Shown here in pieces: positions 18,543-26,984 of a DNA stretch of 61,221 nucleotides (position 1 is its first letter; the number at the start of each line of letters is the position of its first letter). Location of the stretch: assembly GCF_001476895.1 (NCBI RefSeq), contig NZ_LDTB01000003.1, positions 1 through 61,221 of the forward strand, given 5' to 3'. The notes under the pieces are model-generated. The model was not told the DNA's origin. It ran no database searches and saw only the letters and a program-made list of their open reading frames with translations. This stretch comes from Sphingomonas endophytica. GTDB taxonomy: Bacteria; Pseudomonadota; Alphaproteobacteria; Sphingomonadales; Sphingomonadaceae. Both the position numbers and the translations under genes were made by a program.

Positions 18543-18580
18543 GTTCACCACTTGTTCTTCTGGAACAAAGTGAATACAAC
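18543..18580 (+). promoter_or_regulatory. recA promoter with alphaproteobacterial LexA box
   Basis: GTTC at 18543-18546 and GTTC at 18554-18557 are exactly 7 bases apart, the direct-repeat SOS box of Alphaproteobacteria. The second half-site is part of a -35-like TTGTTC (18552-18557), separated by 17 bases from a -10-like TACAAC (18575-18580). LexA bound here would block the -35. An overlapping palindrome TTGTTC-N5-GAACAA (18552-18568) is also present. The recA start is 54 bases beyond the -10. Confidence 0.85.
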
Positions 18581-18634
18581 CGTGTGGCGCGTTGAACGGG
18601 ACGCGCGGTTGCTCTAGCGAAAGGCTTCACGGCA

Positions 18635-19708
18635 ATGGCCGCCAAACTTCAGGTGATCGATACCGGCATGGCAACCGCAAACGCAGACCGTCAGAAGGCG
18701 CTCGACGCCGCCCTCGCGCAGATCGACCGCGCCTTCGGCAAGGGCTCGGCGATGAAGCTGGGGCAGAAGGAGACGATGCAGGTCGAGGCGATCTCGACCG
18801 GCTCGCTCGGGCTCGATATCGCGCTGGGCGTCGGTGGCCTGCCGCGCGGGCGCGTGATCGAGGTCTATGGTCCCGAGAGCTCCGGCAAGACGACGCTGGC
18901 ACTCCATGTCATCGCCGAGGCGCAGAAGAACGGCGGGACCGCCGCCTTCGTCGACGCCGAGCATGCGCTCGATCCGGTCTATGCCAAGAAGCTGGGCGTC
19001 AACATCGACGAACTGATCGTGTCGCAGCCGGACACCGGTGAGCAGGCGCTGGAGATCACCGACACGCTCGTCCGCTCGAACGCGATCGACGTGCTGGTGG
19101 TCGACTCGGTGGCGGCGCTGGTGCCGCGTGCCGAGATCGAGGGCGAGATGGGCGACAGTCACGTCGGCCTTCAGGCGCGCCTGATGTCGCAGAGCCTGCG
19201 CAAGCTGACGGGCTCGATCAGCCGGTCGCGCTGCATGGTGATCTTCATCAACCAGCTCCGCATGAAAATCGGCGTGATGTACGGCAATCCGGAGACGACG
19301 ACGGGCGGCAACGCGCTGAAATTCTACGCGTCGGTGCGTCTCGACATCCGTCGTACCGGCGCGATCAAGGATCGTGACGAGGTGATCGGCAATGCGACGC
19401 GCGTGAAGGTGGTGAAGAACAAGGTCGCACCGCCGTTCAAGCAGGTCGAGTTCGACATCATGTACGGCGAGGGTATCTCGAAGATCGGCGAGATCCTGGA
19501 CATCGGCGTGAAGGCCGGGCTGGTCGAGAAGGCCGGTGCGTGGTTCTCCTACGATTCGGTGCGGATCGGGCAGGGGCGCGAGAATGCCAAGAACTTCCTG
19601 CGCGAAAATCCGGAGATGATGGATCGGCTGGAAAAGGCGATCCGTGGCCGGACCGAGCAGGTCGCCGACGGGATGATGGCGGGACCGAGCGAGGACGACG
19701 ACCTCTGA
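18635..19708 (+). CDS. recA: Recombinase RecA
   Basis: DNA strand-exchange recombinase and co-protease that triggers LexA self-cleavage. The protein has 357 residues. Walker A GPESSGKT is at residues 79-86 and Walker [12 protein letters not shown] follows. The L2 region [20 protein letters not shown] and an acidic C-terminal tail ending GPSEDDDL are present. The promoter carries a LexA box, so it is SOS-inducible, and lexA itself is in this window. It is a single-gene unit; the methyltransferase start lies 31 bases downstream. Confidence 0.98.
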   Translation: MAAKLQVIDTGMATANADRQKALDAALAQIDRAFGKGSAMKLGQKETMQVEAISTGSLGLDIALGVGGLPRGRVIEVYGPESSGKTTLALHVIAEAQKNGGTAAFVDAEHALDPVYAKKLGVNIDELIVSQPDTGEQALEITDTLVRSNAIDVLVVDSVAALVPRAEIEGEMGDSHVGLQARLMSQSLRKLTGSISRSRCMVIFINQLRMKIGVMYGNPETTTGGNALKFYASVRLDIRRTGAIKDRDEVIGNATRVKVVKNKVAPPFKQVEFDIMYGEGISKIGEILDIGVKAGLVEKAGAWFSYDSVRIGQGRENAKNFLRENPEMMDRLEKAIRGRTEQVADGMMAGPSEDDDL

Positions 19709-19739
19709 TCGACGCCGACGTCGTGAATGGGGGCCGGTC

Positions 19740-20594
19740 GTGACCCGCGCGGCCGATTGGGTGGCGCGGGTCGGCGATGTCTGGGCCGACGAATGGCGGC
19801 GTACCGAGCGGGCGTTCGCGGGCATCGCCGCGACGCTGAACGCGGCGATCGACCGGGCTGCGCCATCCCATGGATATGCCGCCGACGTCGGCTGCGGGGC
19901 CGGCAGCACGGCGCTGTCGCTGTCGGTGGTGCGACCCGGATTGCGCATCACCGGCCTCGACCTCTCCTCGTCGTTGATCGACGTGGCGCGGAGACGGGCG
20001 GTGGCGGGGCGATGCGACTTCCAGATCGGTGATGCGGTGGCGGCGTTGCCGTTGCTGGCGCCGCTCGACCTGCTGGTATCGCGGCATGGCGTAATGTTCT
20101 TCGCCGATCCGGTGGCGGCGTTCGGTGCGATGCGCGACGCGGTGCGGGTGGACGCGCCGCTGATCTTCTCCTGCTTTCGTGCCCGTGCGGAGAACGACTG
20201 GGCAACGACGATCGATCAGGCGATCGATGCGCAGCCGTCGATGCCGGCACCGCTGCCGGCTCTGCCCGCCTATGCGCCGGGCCCGTTCGCGCTGGCCGAT
20301 CCGGCGTTCATCACCGCCTTGCTGGATCGGGCGGGCTGGCGCGACGTGACGCTTGCGGCGCACGACGTGGATTATGTCATCGGCGCGGGCGACGACCCGG
20401 TTGGCGATGCGCTGTCCTTCTGTCGCCGGATCGGCCCCGCCGCCGCGCCGCTGGCCGCGGCCGATCCGGCGGTACGCGCCGATCTGGAAAATCGACTGGC
20501 GGCGATGCTGGCGCCACGGATACGGGACGGCGCGGTGACGTTCACTGCCGCGATATGGATCGTGTCCGCGCGTGCGGGGAAGGAAGCGTCATGA
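19740..20594 (+). CDS. Class I SAM-dependent methyltransferase
   Basis: A 284-residue methyltransferase with motif I DVGCGAGSTAL and the acidic loop ITGLDLSSSLIDVARRR; motif II/post I sits around FQIGDAVAALPLLAPLDLLVSRHGVMFF. Substrate unknown; the pattern is of the Methyltransf_25/11 type that acts on small molecules. The start is a GTG. Its TGA overlaps the start of the glutathione S-transferase gene by 4 bases (ATGA), so the two are co-translated and may act together in detoxification. Confidence 0.88.
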   Translation: MTRAADWVARVGDVWADEWRRTERAFAGIAATLNAAIDRAAPSHGYAADVGCGAGSTALSLSVVRPGLRITGLDLSSSLIDVARRRAVAGRCDFQIGDAVAALPLLAPLDLLVSRHGVMFFADPVAAFGAMRDAVRVDAPLIFSCFRARAENDWATTIDQAIDAQPSMPAPLPALPAYAPGPFALADPAFITALLDRAGWRDVTLAAHDVDYVIGAGDDPVGDALSFCRRIGPAAAPLAAADPAVRADLENRLAAMLAPRIRDGAVTFTAAIWIVSARAGKEAS

Positions 20595-21238
20595 CGATCA
20601 TCGTCCATCACCTCGAAAACTCCCGGTCGCAGCGGATCCTGTGGATGCTGGAGGAACTCGAGCTGCCGTATGAGGTGAAGCGGTACGAGCGCGACAAGGT
20701 GACGATGCTCGCGCCGCCCGAGTTGCGACGCGTCCACCCGCTCGGCAAGTCGCCGGTGATCGAGGACACCGCCACGCCCGGAGCGCCGGGACGGCGGGTG
20801 GTGGCGGAGACCGGCGCGATCGTCGAGTATCTGGTCGATCGCGCCGACGGCCGGCTCGGCGCGCCGTCACGTCGCGATGATGCGCTCGCCTATCGGTTCT
20901 GGCTGCATTATGCCGAGGGCTCGCTGATGCCGCCGCTGCTGGTCAAGCTGATCCTTTCGCGGATACCGCTGCTCGGCAAGCGGGTGGCCGGGCGCATCCA
21001 GCCGATGATCGACCGCCATCTCGATTATGTCGAGGCCTCGCTCGCCGACCATCCGTGGTTTGCGGGCGAAACCTTCACCGCCGCCGACATCATGATGAGC
21101 TTCCCGCTGGAGGCGGCGCGCAGCCGCGCCGGGCTGGGCAGGCACCACCCGAATACGATCGGCTGGCTGGAGCGCATCCACGCACGCCCAGCCTATCAGC
21201 GCGCGCTGGAGCGGGGCGGTCCCTATGCCTATTCCTGA
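20591..21238 (+). CDS. Glutathione S-transferase family protein
   Basis: A 215-residue GST with N-terminal thioredoxin-like domain (MTIIVHHLENSRSQRILWML, where the Ser is the likely thiol-activating residue, through HPLGKSPVIED) and an all-helical C-terminal domain ending PAYQRALERGGPYAYS. Catalyses glutathione conjugation or related thiol chemistry; substrate unknown. The start at 20591 follows GGAAGGAAG and overlaps the methyltransferase stop. A strong terminator hairpin lies about 100 bases downstream. Confidence 0.92.
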   Translation: MTIIVHHLENSRSQRILWMLEELELPYEVKRYERDKVTMLAPPELRRVHPLGKSPVIEDTATPGAPGRRVVAETGAIVEYLVDRADGRLGAPSRRDDALAYRFWLHYAEGSLMPPLLVKLILSRIPLLGKRVAGRIQPMIDRHLDYVEASLADHPWFAGETFTAADIMMSFPLEAARSRAGLGRHHPNTIGWLERIHARPAYQRALERGGPYAYS

Positions 21239-21334
21239 CGCGCTGGCGGCTGGGCTCGGGGGAGACTGATCGCCCATCCATGCCCTTGAGCGATGGTCGC
21301 CGCGTCCGCCATGCTGCTGCGGGGATGACGTGAG

Positions 21335-21362
21335 GGCGCGGATGGCCGGGGCCATCCGCGCC
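21335..21362. terminator. Bidirectional terminator hairpin
   Basis: Perfect 13-bp stem (21335-21347 and 21350-21362, arms GGCGCGGATGGCC/GGCCATCCGCGCC) with a 2-base loop, between the convergent GST and TonB-receptor genes. Confidence 0.75.
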
Positions 21363-21370
21363 TCAGCCCG

Positions 21371-24121
21371 TCAGAACCGCGTGCGGAGCGTCAGACCGTA
21401 GGTGCGCGGCTCGCCGAGATAGGCGGCGAACAGCGAGTTGGCGGTGCCGTAGGTCGGGGCGCCGAAGCGCTGGACCTGTGACTGCGAATAGGAGCCCTGG
21501 AACGGGGCGCTGAACGCGACCTGCTGATAATTGGTGTCGAGCAGGTTCTGCGCCCACAATTCGATCGCCCAGCGCTGCTCCGCCCCCCGCACGCCGATGC
21601 GCGCGTTCATCAGGAAGAAGCCGTCCTGCATCTTCTCGATGAACAGGTCCGATCCGGTGTTATAGTCGCTGGTCAGTCGGCCATCGACATAGAACAGGCC
21701 GCTCAGCCCGTTGCCGCCCAACGCCGGCGTCCAGGTGAACGAGCTGGTGACGGTGTGCTTGGGGGCGTTCGACATCTGACTGCCGGACAACAGGAACAGG
21801 GCGGCGTTGAGCGGCTCGCCGGATTTGCTGCCGACCAGATCGCGCTGATATTTCGCGTCGGCCAGCGTATAGCCCAGGTTCACGGTGACCGTGTTGGTCG
21901 GGTACATGCCGACCTCGATCTCGACGCCTTGCGTCACCGCGCCCTTGCCGACCTTGCCGGTGCAGGCACCGGTCGCCGACGACGCATCGCGATCCGCGCC
22001 GTTCAGCGACGTGTCGCACCCGCCGATATTCTGGACGATATAATTGGTGCCGTTGAAGGTGTTGAGCTGGAAGTTGGTGAATTCCGAGCGATAGGCCGCG
22101 ACATTCGCGGTAAACTGGCGCGAGCTGAACTTCAGCCCCAGCTCATAAGCGTTCACCGTTTCGGGGTCGAAGCGCAGGTTGACGACACTGGCGGCGGTCG
22201 GCGTGGCGAAGACCGTCGGGGTCAGGTCCGAACGGTCGAGATTATAGCCGCCCGCCTTGTAGCCGCGCGCGTAGGAGGCGTAGATCAGCGTGCTGTCGGC
22301 CGGCTTCCACGATACGACGCCGGTGCCGGTCAGCTGCCCCTCGTGGATCTGGTCGTTCATCGCCACGCCCGACAGCGCGGAAGTGGAATTGCCGGTGCAA
22401 GTGAGCGTCACGATCCCGACAGCCAGCGATTGCAGCGTCGGGTTGGTGCTGCCCAGCAGCGGGCGAAGCGCGGACTGTTGCGCCGGACAGACGGTATTGT
22501 TGTTATTGAACCCGGCGCCCAGCGTCTTGTGTTCGTTGGTGTAGCGCAAGCCGATGGTCAGGTTCAGCCGGTCGGTGACCTTGAAGATGTTGTGCGTGAA
22601 GAACGCGAAATTCTCGCTGGTCTGCGCATAGACGTCGCGCAGGCTGCCCAGGTCGTTCAACGTGCTCAGCCGGTCGATGCCGCCGACGATGCCGGTCCCC
22701 ACCGCGCCGGTCAGCACCGCGCGCCCGGCCGCGCTCAGGCAGCCGCTGTTGGCGGGGTTGCGCAGCGCGGCGGCCGGATTGATCGTCGCGACCACCCGGC
22801 ATGCCGCGAAGGCGCCATATTGCCGGCCGAAGCGTAGATTGTCGACGACGCGCAGATTCTCATGTGCGTAATAGCCACCGACCAGCCAGTCGACGCGATT
22901 GTTGAGGATCGATCCCGACAGGCGGCTTTCGTGCGTGAAGACGTCGAACCGGCGATAGGCATTGCCGTCGTCGGGGCGATAGGCGATGTCGACATTGCCG
23001 TAGTCGAGATCGGCGGCACCGCCGGACTTGTATTCGCGATACGCCGTCAACGACGTGAGCTGCGTCGCGCCGATGTTCCACCGGACGCGCATCGACAGAC
23101 CACCGTCGGTCGTCAGCGCGGAATAGGCGCGCCCCGGCGTCTGCGCGATGCGACGGTTGTAGGGATCGCCCTCGCTCGGCAACACCCCGCCCAGGCTGCG
23201 CAGGATCGCGGTGACGCGGTTGCCCGCCGGATTGATCGCGTAATCGCCCGGGACGCCCGGCGTCGGATCGGTCTTCTCGCGCGTGTCGGTGTAGACGGCG
23301 CCGCAGCACTTCTCGTCGCGATGCGTGTAATCGCCGATGAAACGTACAGCCAGGTCGGGGGTGATCGTGAACAGCAACTGGCCGCGCACGAAATAACGGT
23401 TGCGGTTGTTATAGTCGGTGTTGTTGACGACATCCTTCAGGAAGCCGTCGCGGCGGCTGGCGACCGCGTCGACGCGAAAGGCGAGCAGATCCTTGACGAC
23501 CGGCCCGGTCAGCGCGGCCTGCACCCGCGCGGCGTCGTAATTGCCATAGGTCGCTTCGGCCATGCCGCCGAAGGTGAATTCGGGCAGCTTGGTATAGATG
23601 CTGATCGCGCCCGCCGAGGAATTGCGCCCCGACAACGTGCCCTGCGGCCCGCGCAGCACCTCGATACGCTCCACCTCGCCCAGGTCGTTCAGGCCCGCGC
23701 CCGTGCGGCTGCGATAGATGCCGTCGATGAACACCGCGACCGAGCTTTCGAGGCCGGGATTGTCGCCGACCGTGCCGACGCCACGGATGCGCGCGGTGGC
23801 ATTGGCCTCCGAACCGGTCGAGGACACCATCAGCGACGGGGCGATCTGCGTCATCTGGCGGATATCGGTCGCGCCCGAATTCTGCAGTGCCGCCTGACCG
23901 AAGGCCGATACGGCGATCGGCACGTTCGACAGTCGCTCCGACCGGCGGGTGGCGGTGACGACGATGTCGGCGGTGTTGGGTGACGTATCGGCTTTCTCGC
24001 CCGGCTTGGCATCGGCGGCCGCGCCGCGCAGGTTCTGCGCCGCTACGGGCATCGTCGTCAGCGCGATGACCGCCGCCGACAGGTAAAAGGCCGTCTTGTG
24101 CACCCGAAACCCCCAACTCAC
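21371..24121 (-). CDS. TonB-dependent outer-membrane receptor
   Basis: About 916 residues: signal peptide (VHKTAFYLSAAVIALTTMPVAAQ), a TonB-box-like DIVVTATRR, a plug domain containing RIRGVGTVGDNPG and VERIEVLRGPQGTLSGRNSSAG, then a 22-strand barrel ending in Phe. It imports a ligand using TonB energy. No sigma/anti-sigma or degradative genes flank it, so the ligand (siderophore, glycan or other) is unknown. Barrel cysteines occur in pairs. The start is uncertain: GTG at 24121 has no ribosome-binding site; GTG at 24103 would give 910 residues and begin exactly at the signal peptide. Confidence 0.92.
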   Translation of the reverse strand: MSWGFRVHKTAFYLSAAVIALTTMPVAAQNLRGAAADAKPGEKADTSPNTADIVVTATRRSERLSNVPIAVSAFGQAALQNSGATDIRQMTQIAPSLMVSSTGSEANATARIRGVGTVGDNPGLESSVAVFIDGIYRSRTGAGLNDLGEVERIEVLRGPQGTLSGRNSSAGAISIYTKLPEFTFGGMAEATYGNYDAARVQAALTGPVVKDLLAFRVDAVASRRDGFLKDVVNNTDYNNRNRYFVRGQLLFTITPDLAVRFIGDYTHRDEKCCGAVYTDTREKTDPTPGVPGDYAINPAGNRVTAILRSLGGVLPSEGDPYNRRIAQTPGRAYSALTTDGGLSMRVRWNIGATQLTSLTAYREYKSGGAADLDYGNVDIAYRPDDGNAYRRFDVFTHESRLSGSILNNRVDWLVGGYYAHENLRVVDNLRFGRQYGAFAACRVVATINPAAALRNPANSGCLSAAGRAVLTGAVGTGIVGGIDRLSTLNDLGSLRDVYAQTSENFAFFTHNIFKVTDRLNLTIGLRYTNEHKTLGAGFNNNNTVCPAQQSALRPLLGSTNPTLQSLAVGIVTLTCTGNSTSALSGVAMNDQIHEGQLTGTGVVSWKPADSTLIYASYARGYKAGGYNLDRSDLTPTVFATPTAASVVNLRFDPETVNAYELGLKFSSRQFTANVAAYRSEFTNFQLNTFNGTNYIVQNIGGCDTSLNGADRDASSATGACTGKVGKGAVTQGVEIEVGMYPTNTVTVNLGYTLADAKYQRDLVGSKSGEPLNAALFLLSGSQMSNAPKHTVTSSFTWTPALGGNGLSGLFYVDGRLTSDYNTGSDLFIEKMQDGFFLMNARIGVRGAEQRWAIELWAQNLLDTNYQQVAFSAPFQGSYSQSQVQRFGAPTYGTANSLFAAYLGEPRTYGLTLRTRF

Positions 24122-24319
24122 GGAAACTATTGACCGATGGCTGTAGAAGGCGGTCGATAAATATTGGTTAACGCCGCCGCGCCACCTTTCCGGCGCCCGA
24201 TCGTTGCAGCGATGGTGTTCAGGACGACATGGCCCGGCGCGATCGATGCGACGACCGAAAGCGAGATTGCACGATTCGATGGCTCAACCCGGCGAATCAA
24301 AGGTGATAGACGCGCGATC

Positions 24320-25771
24320 ATGATGGTGTTCAAGCTTTCCCCGACCCTGCTCACCGCGCTGGCGATCGCCGCGCCTGCCGTCGCGCAGGTGCCGGTCACG
24401 CCGCCCGCGCCGGCATCGACCCCGATCCCGCTGGTCCAGCCGCAGCGACCGCTGCCGACCCTGACCGCCGCGCAGCAGCGGCAGCTCGCGACGCTGATCG
24501 CCAACGACGAAGTGGCGCAGGGGCTGAGCAACAAGCCGCGCACCGATCTCGATCGGCTCGACGCAGCATCGCTGGTGCGCGTGGCGCTCGACCATGCGAT
24601 CGCGGTGCACAGCGGGCGGCTGATGCCGTCCGATTTCCAGCGCGACTGGGGGATCCGTCCGACCGCTTTCGATCCGCTGCCGGGCTTTGCCGACGCAGTC
24701 GCGCGCGACCGGTTGGCGGCGTGGGTACGGTCGTTGCCGCCGCCCTATCAGGGGTATGATACGCTGGTGGAAGGGCTGGGCCGCTATCGCCGGATCGCGG
24801 CGGCGGGCGGCTGGCCAACCCTGACCGTGGCGCCGACCTATGGAAGCAGCGGCGCTGCCGTCGCGCGCTTGCGCGAGCGGCTGGCGATCGAGGATCCGGA
24901 GCTGACCGGCACCGGCGATCGTTTCGATGCCGCCCTGCTGGAGGCGGTGCGGCGGGCGCAGCGCCGCTACGGGCTCAACCCGGCTGGGCAGGTCGGTGCG
25001 CAGACGCTGGCCGCGCTCAACGTGCCGGTCGAACAGCGCGTGCAGCAGATCATGGCCAATCTGGAGCGCTGGCGCTGGCTGCCGCCGACGCTGGATCGTC
25101 GCCGGGTGCAGGTGAATATCGCCGCGGCGGTGCTGACCGCTTTTGATGGCGACCGGCCGATCATGTCGATGCGCGCCGTCACCGGACGGCCGGGGAACGA
25201 GACGCCGATGCTGGTGTCGCAGATCAGCAGCATCGTCATCAACCCGCCGTGGAACGTGCCCAGTTCGATCGCGACGAAGGAATTGTGGCCGAAGGAGCGC
25301 GCCAATCCCGGCTATCTGAAGCGCAACGGCTTTCGCGTGATCGAGACGCCGGATGGCGGCAAGCGGCTGCAACAGGCGTCCGAACAGAGCGCGTTGGGGC
25401 GATTCAAGTTCGACTTCCCCAATGATTTCGCGGTCTACCTGCATGACACGCCGGCGCGGTCGGGCTTTTCCAAGTTCGACCGACTCGCCAGCCACGGCTG
25501 CGTGCGGCTGGAAAAGCCGGAGGATCTCGCCAAGCTGCTGATGGCGACCACCCCGGACTGGCAGCCGGAGGCGATCGACGCCGCCGTGGCCGCCGGCAAG
25601 ACGGTGCGTGCGAAGATGGCGGAACCGGTCAGCGTGTACCTGCTCTACTGGTCGGCGTTCGCGGGTGCGGACGGCCAGGTCGGTTTTCGCGAAGATCCTT
25701 ATGGATGGGACGGCAAGCTGGCTGCTACGGTTCAGCGACGCTCCGACGCGCAAGCGCTGGCGGCGAAGTGA
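24320..25771 (+). CDS. L,D-transpeptidase, YcbB/LdtD-like
   Basis: A 483-residue periplasmic enzyme forming 3-3 crosslinks in peptidoglycan. A signal peptide (ending PAVAQ) is followed by a Pro-rich linker, a peptidoglycan-binding-like helical domain (AVARLRERLAI to GAQTLAALNVP), then the YkuD catalytic domain with Cys394 in SHGCVRLEKPEDLA and the INPPWNVP strand. The layout matches the large YcbB family. The start at 24320 (ATGATG) puts the signal peptide first. The lipoprotein gene follows 16 bases after the stop, probably on the same transcript. Confidence 0.92.
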   Translation: MMVFKLSPTLLTALAIAAPAVAQVPVTPPAPASTPIPLVQPQRPLPTLTAAQQRQLATLIANDEVAQGLSNKPRTDLDRLDAASLVRVALDHAIAVHSGRLMPSDFQRDWGIRPTAFDPLPGFADAVARDRLAAWVRSLPPPYQGYDTLVEGLGRYRRIAAAGGWPTLTVAPTYGSSGAAVARLRERLAIEDPELTGTGDRFDAALLEAVRRAQRRYGLNPAGQVGAQTLAALNVPVEQRVQQIMANLERWRWLPPTLDRRRVQVNIAAAVLTAFDGDRPIMSMRAVTGRPGNETPMLVSQISSIVINPPWNVPSSIATKELWPKERANPGYLKRNGFRVIETPDGGKRLQQASEQSALGRFKFDFPNDFAVYLHDTPARSGFSKFDRLASHGCVRLEKPEDLAKLLMATTPDWQPEAIDAAVAAGKTVRAKMAEPVSVYLLYWSAFAGADGQVGFREDPYGWDGKLAATVQRRSDAQALAAK

Positions 25772-25787
25772 CGTGAAGGGAAAACGA

Positions 25788-26123
25788 ATGACGCAGTGGC
25801 GGCGGGGTGCGGCGGTGATCGCACTGGCAGGTCTGGGGCTCGCGGGATGCTCGCGGCAGGAGCCGGAGCCGCCCGAGATGAACATGACGGTGCAGGAACT
25901 CGAGCCGACGCCCGAGCCGACCCCGACCGAAGAGCCGACCCCGGTGGTCGAGCCGAGCCCCGAGCCGAGCAACGACACCGCCGCGCTGCCGCCGGCCGAG
26001 GATCCTGCGCCTGACCAGCAGATGCTGGACGACGCCTCCGCGACGGGCATGACCGCGCGGACCGATCGTGGCGGTGACGACGCCGACCCGAGCGCGCCGG
26101 CCGAGACGAAGCGCCGCGACTGA
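25788..26123 (+). CDS. Small lipoprotein with Pro/Glu-rich repeats
   Basis: A 111-residue exported lipoprotein: lipobox LAGC with acylated Cys21, then a region of EPTP/EPSP repeats (about residues 38-62) and an acidic tail rich in Asp and Ala. No enzymatic domain. Such Pro/Glu stretches are extended spacers, so it may tether something across the periplasm. A GAAGGG ribosome-binding site precedes the ATG. The short gap behind the L,D-transpeptidase suggests a cell-envelope role. Not recognised as a named family. Confidence 0.75.
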   Translation: MTQWRRGAAVIALAGLGLAGCSRQEPEPPEMNMTVQELEPTPEPTPTEEPTPVVEPSPEPSNDTAALPPAEDPAPDQQMLDDASATGMTARTDRGGDDADPSAPAETKRRD

Positions 26124-26136
26124 CCGGCGCGGCCGC

Positions 26137-26709
26137 TCAGGCCGGGTCGAGGACCAGCAACAGCCGCTGCTCGCCGGTCGCGCGCACCGGCGGGGAGCGA
26201 TGGAGGATCGTCGGTTCCGCCATCGCGATCCGGCCCTTGAACACGCCGACGTCGCCAGTGCCGAGCTGCCCGATCGTGTCGGGCGTCGCCGTCCGGCACC
26301 ATTGCGTCGCCGCGCCGCAATAGGTGCTAAGCATCCGCAGCGTCACATAATCCGCATGGAAGCGATGGCAGGCGTCCGTCTCGATGACGTCCAGCCGCAC
26401 CGCGATCGTGCGCGCGCCGGTCAGACGGCGGTGCGCCAGTGCGAGCATCGCGATATCGTCGCGCAGGGCGCGCGCGGTGTCGGTCGGATAGCCGGCGTCG
26501 AGCAGGGGGGCGATCGCGTCGTCATTCGGATCGAGCGTGAAACTGAGGTCGTCGACGCTGTCCAGGTCGAGCATCGCGATGCCGGCCGGCGCGGCGCGGC
26601 GCCACACGGCCAGCGCGACCGGCGATTGGAGGATATGATCGAGTATGTGGATCGCGTCGCCGATCGCCACGTCGGCGTCGGTCGTCGGGTATGGGGGAAG
26701 GGTGGCCAC
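26137..26709 (-). CDS. DUF1826 domain protein
   Basis: A 190-residue DUF1826 protein. The hallmark core is CHRFHADYVTLRMLSTYCGAATQWC, followed by GDVGVFKGRIAMAEPTILHRSPP. The paired histidines (FHAD, LHRSP) could bind metal, reminiscent of cupin or 2-oxoglutarate oxygenase folds, but the activity is unknown. From family knowledge, DUF1826 genes often sit among Zur-controlled zinc-homeostasis genes. Here no znu or COG0523 gene is adjacent, but an AT-rich palindrome lies 24 bases upstream of the GTG start. It is convergent with the lipoprotein gene. Confidence 0.82.
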   Translation of the reverse strand: MATLPPYPTTDADVAIGDAIHILDHILQSPVALAVWRRAAPAGIAMLDLDSVDDLSFTLDPNDDAIAPLLDAGYPTDTARALRDDIAMLALAHRRLTGARTIAVRLDVIETDACHRFHADYVTLRMLSTYCGAATQWCRTATPDTIGQLGTGDVGVFKGRIAMAEPTILHRSPPVRATGEQRLLLVLDPA

Positions 26710-26732
26710 GTCGCTGTTGTCGCTTGTTGATG

Positions 26733-26750
26733 TGATATTGTATCATATCA
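26733..26750 (-). promoter_or_regulatory. AT-rich palindromic operator, possible Zur box
   Basis: TGATATTGTATCATATCA contains the palindrome TGATA-N3-TATCA (26733-26745) and an overlapping TGATAT-N6-ATATCA (26733-26750). It is a striking AT-rich island in GC-rich DNA, 24 bases upstream of the DUF1826 start. Zur sites are AT-rich palindromes of similar size, though the match to the usual GTTATANNNTATAAC form is only partial. The ~230 bases from here to the recN stop (26985) contain no recognisable gene. Confidence 0.5.
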
Positions 26751-26984
26751 AACAAGAGCCTGTCGTGTCCAGCGGAGGTCCGATGCGCGTTGCTGCGAAG
26801 GGGGCGGGGTCGAGGACCGGGGCGCTCATCGTTACGGATTTCGGTCGACGCGGAACCCGGCGCCATGCAAAGCGCCGCTTCATGGTCTCGCTTCTGGCGA
26901 CGTTCACCACGGCATTCGCTCGAGTCGGCGGTCAGGCCGAAACAGGCCCGTCGACGTACATCGCGCCACGGACCAAGCCGGCGG

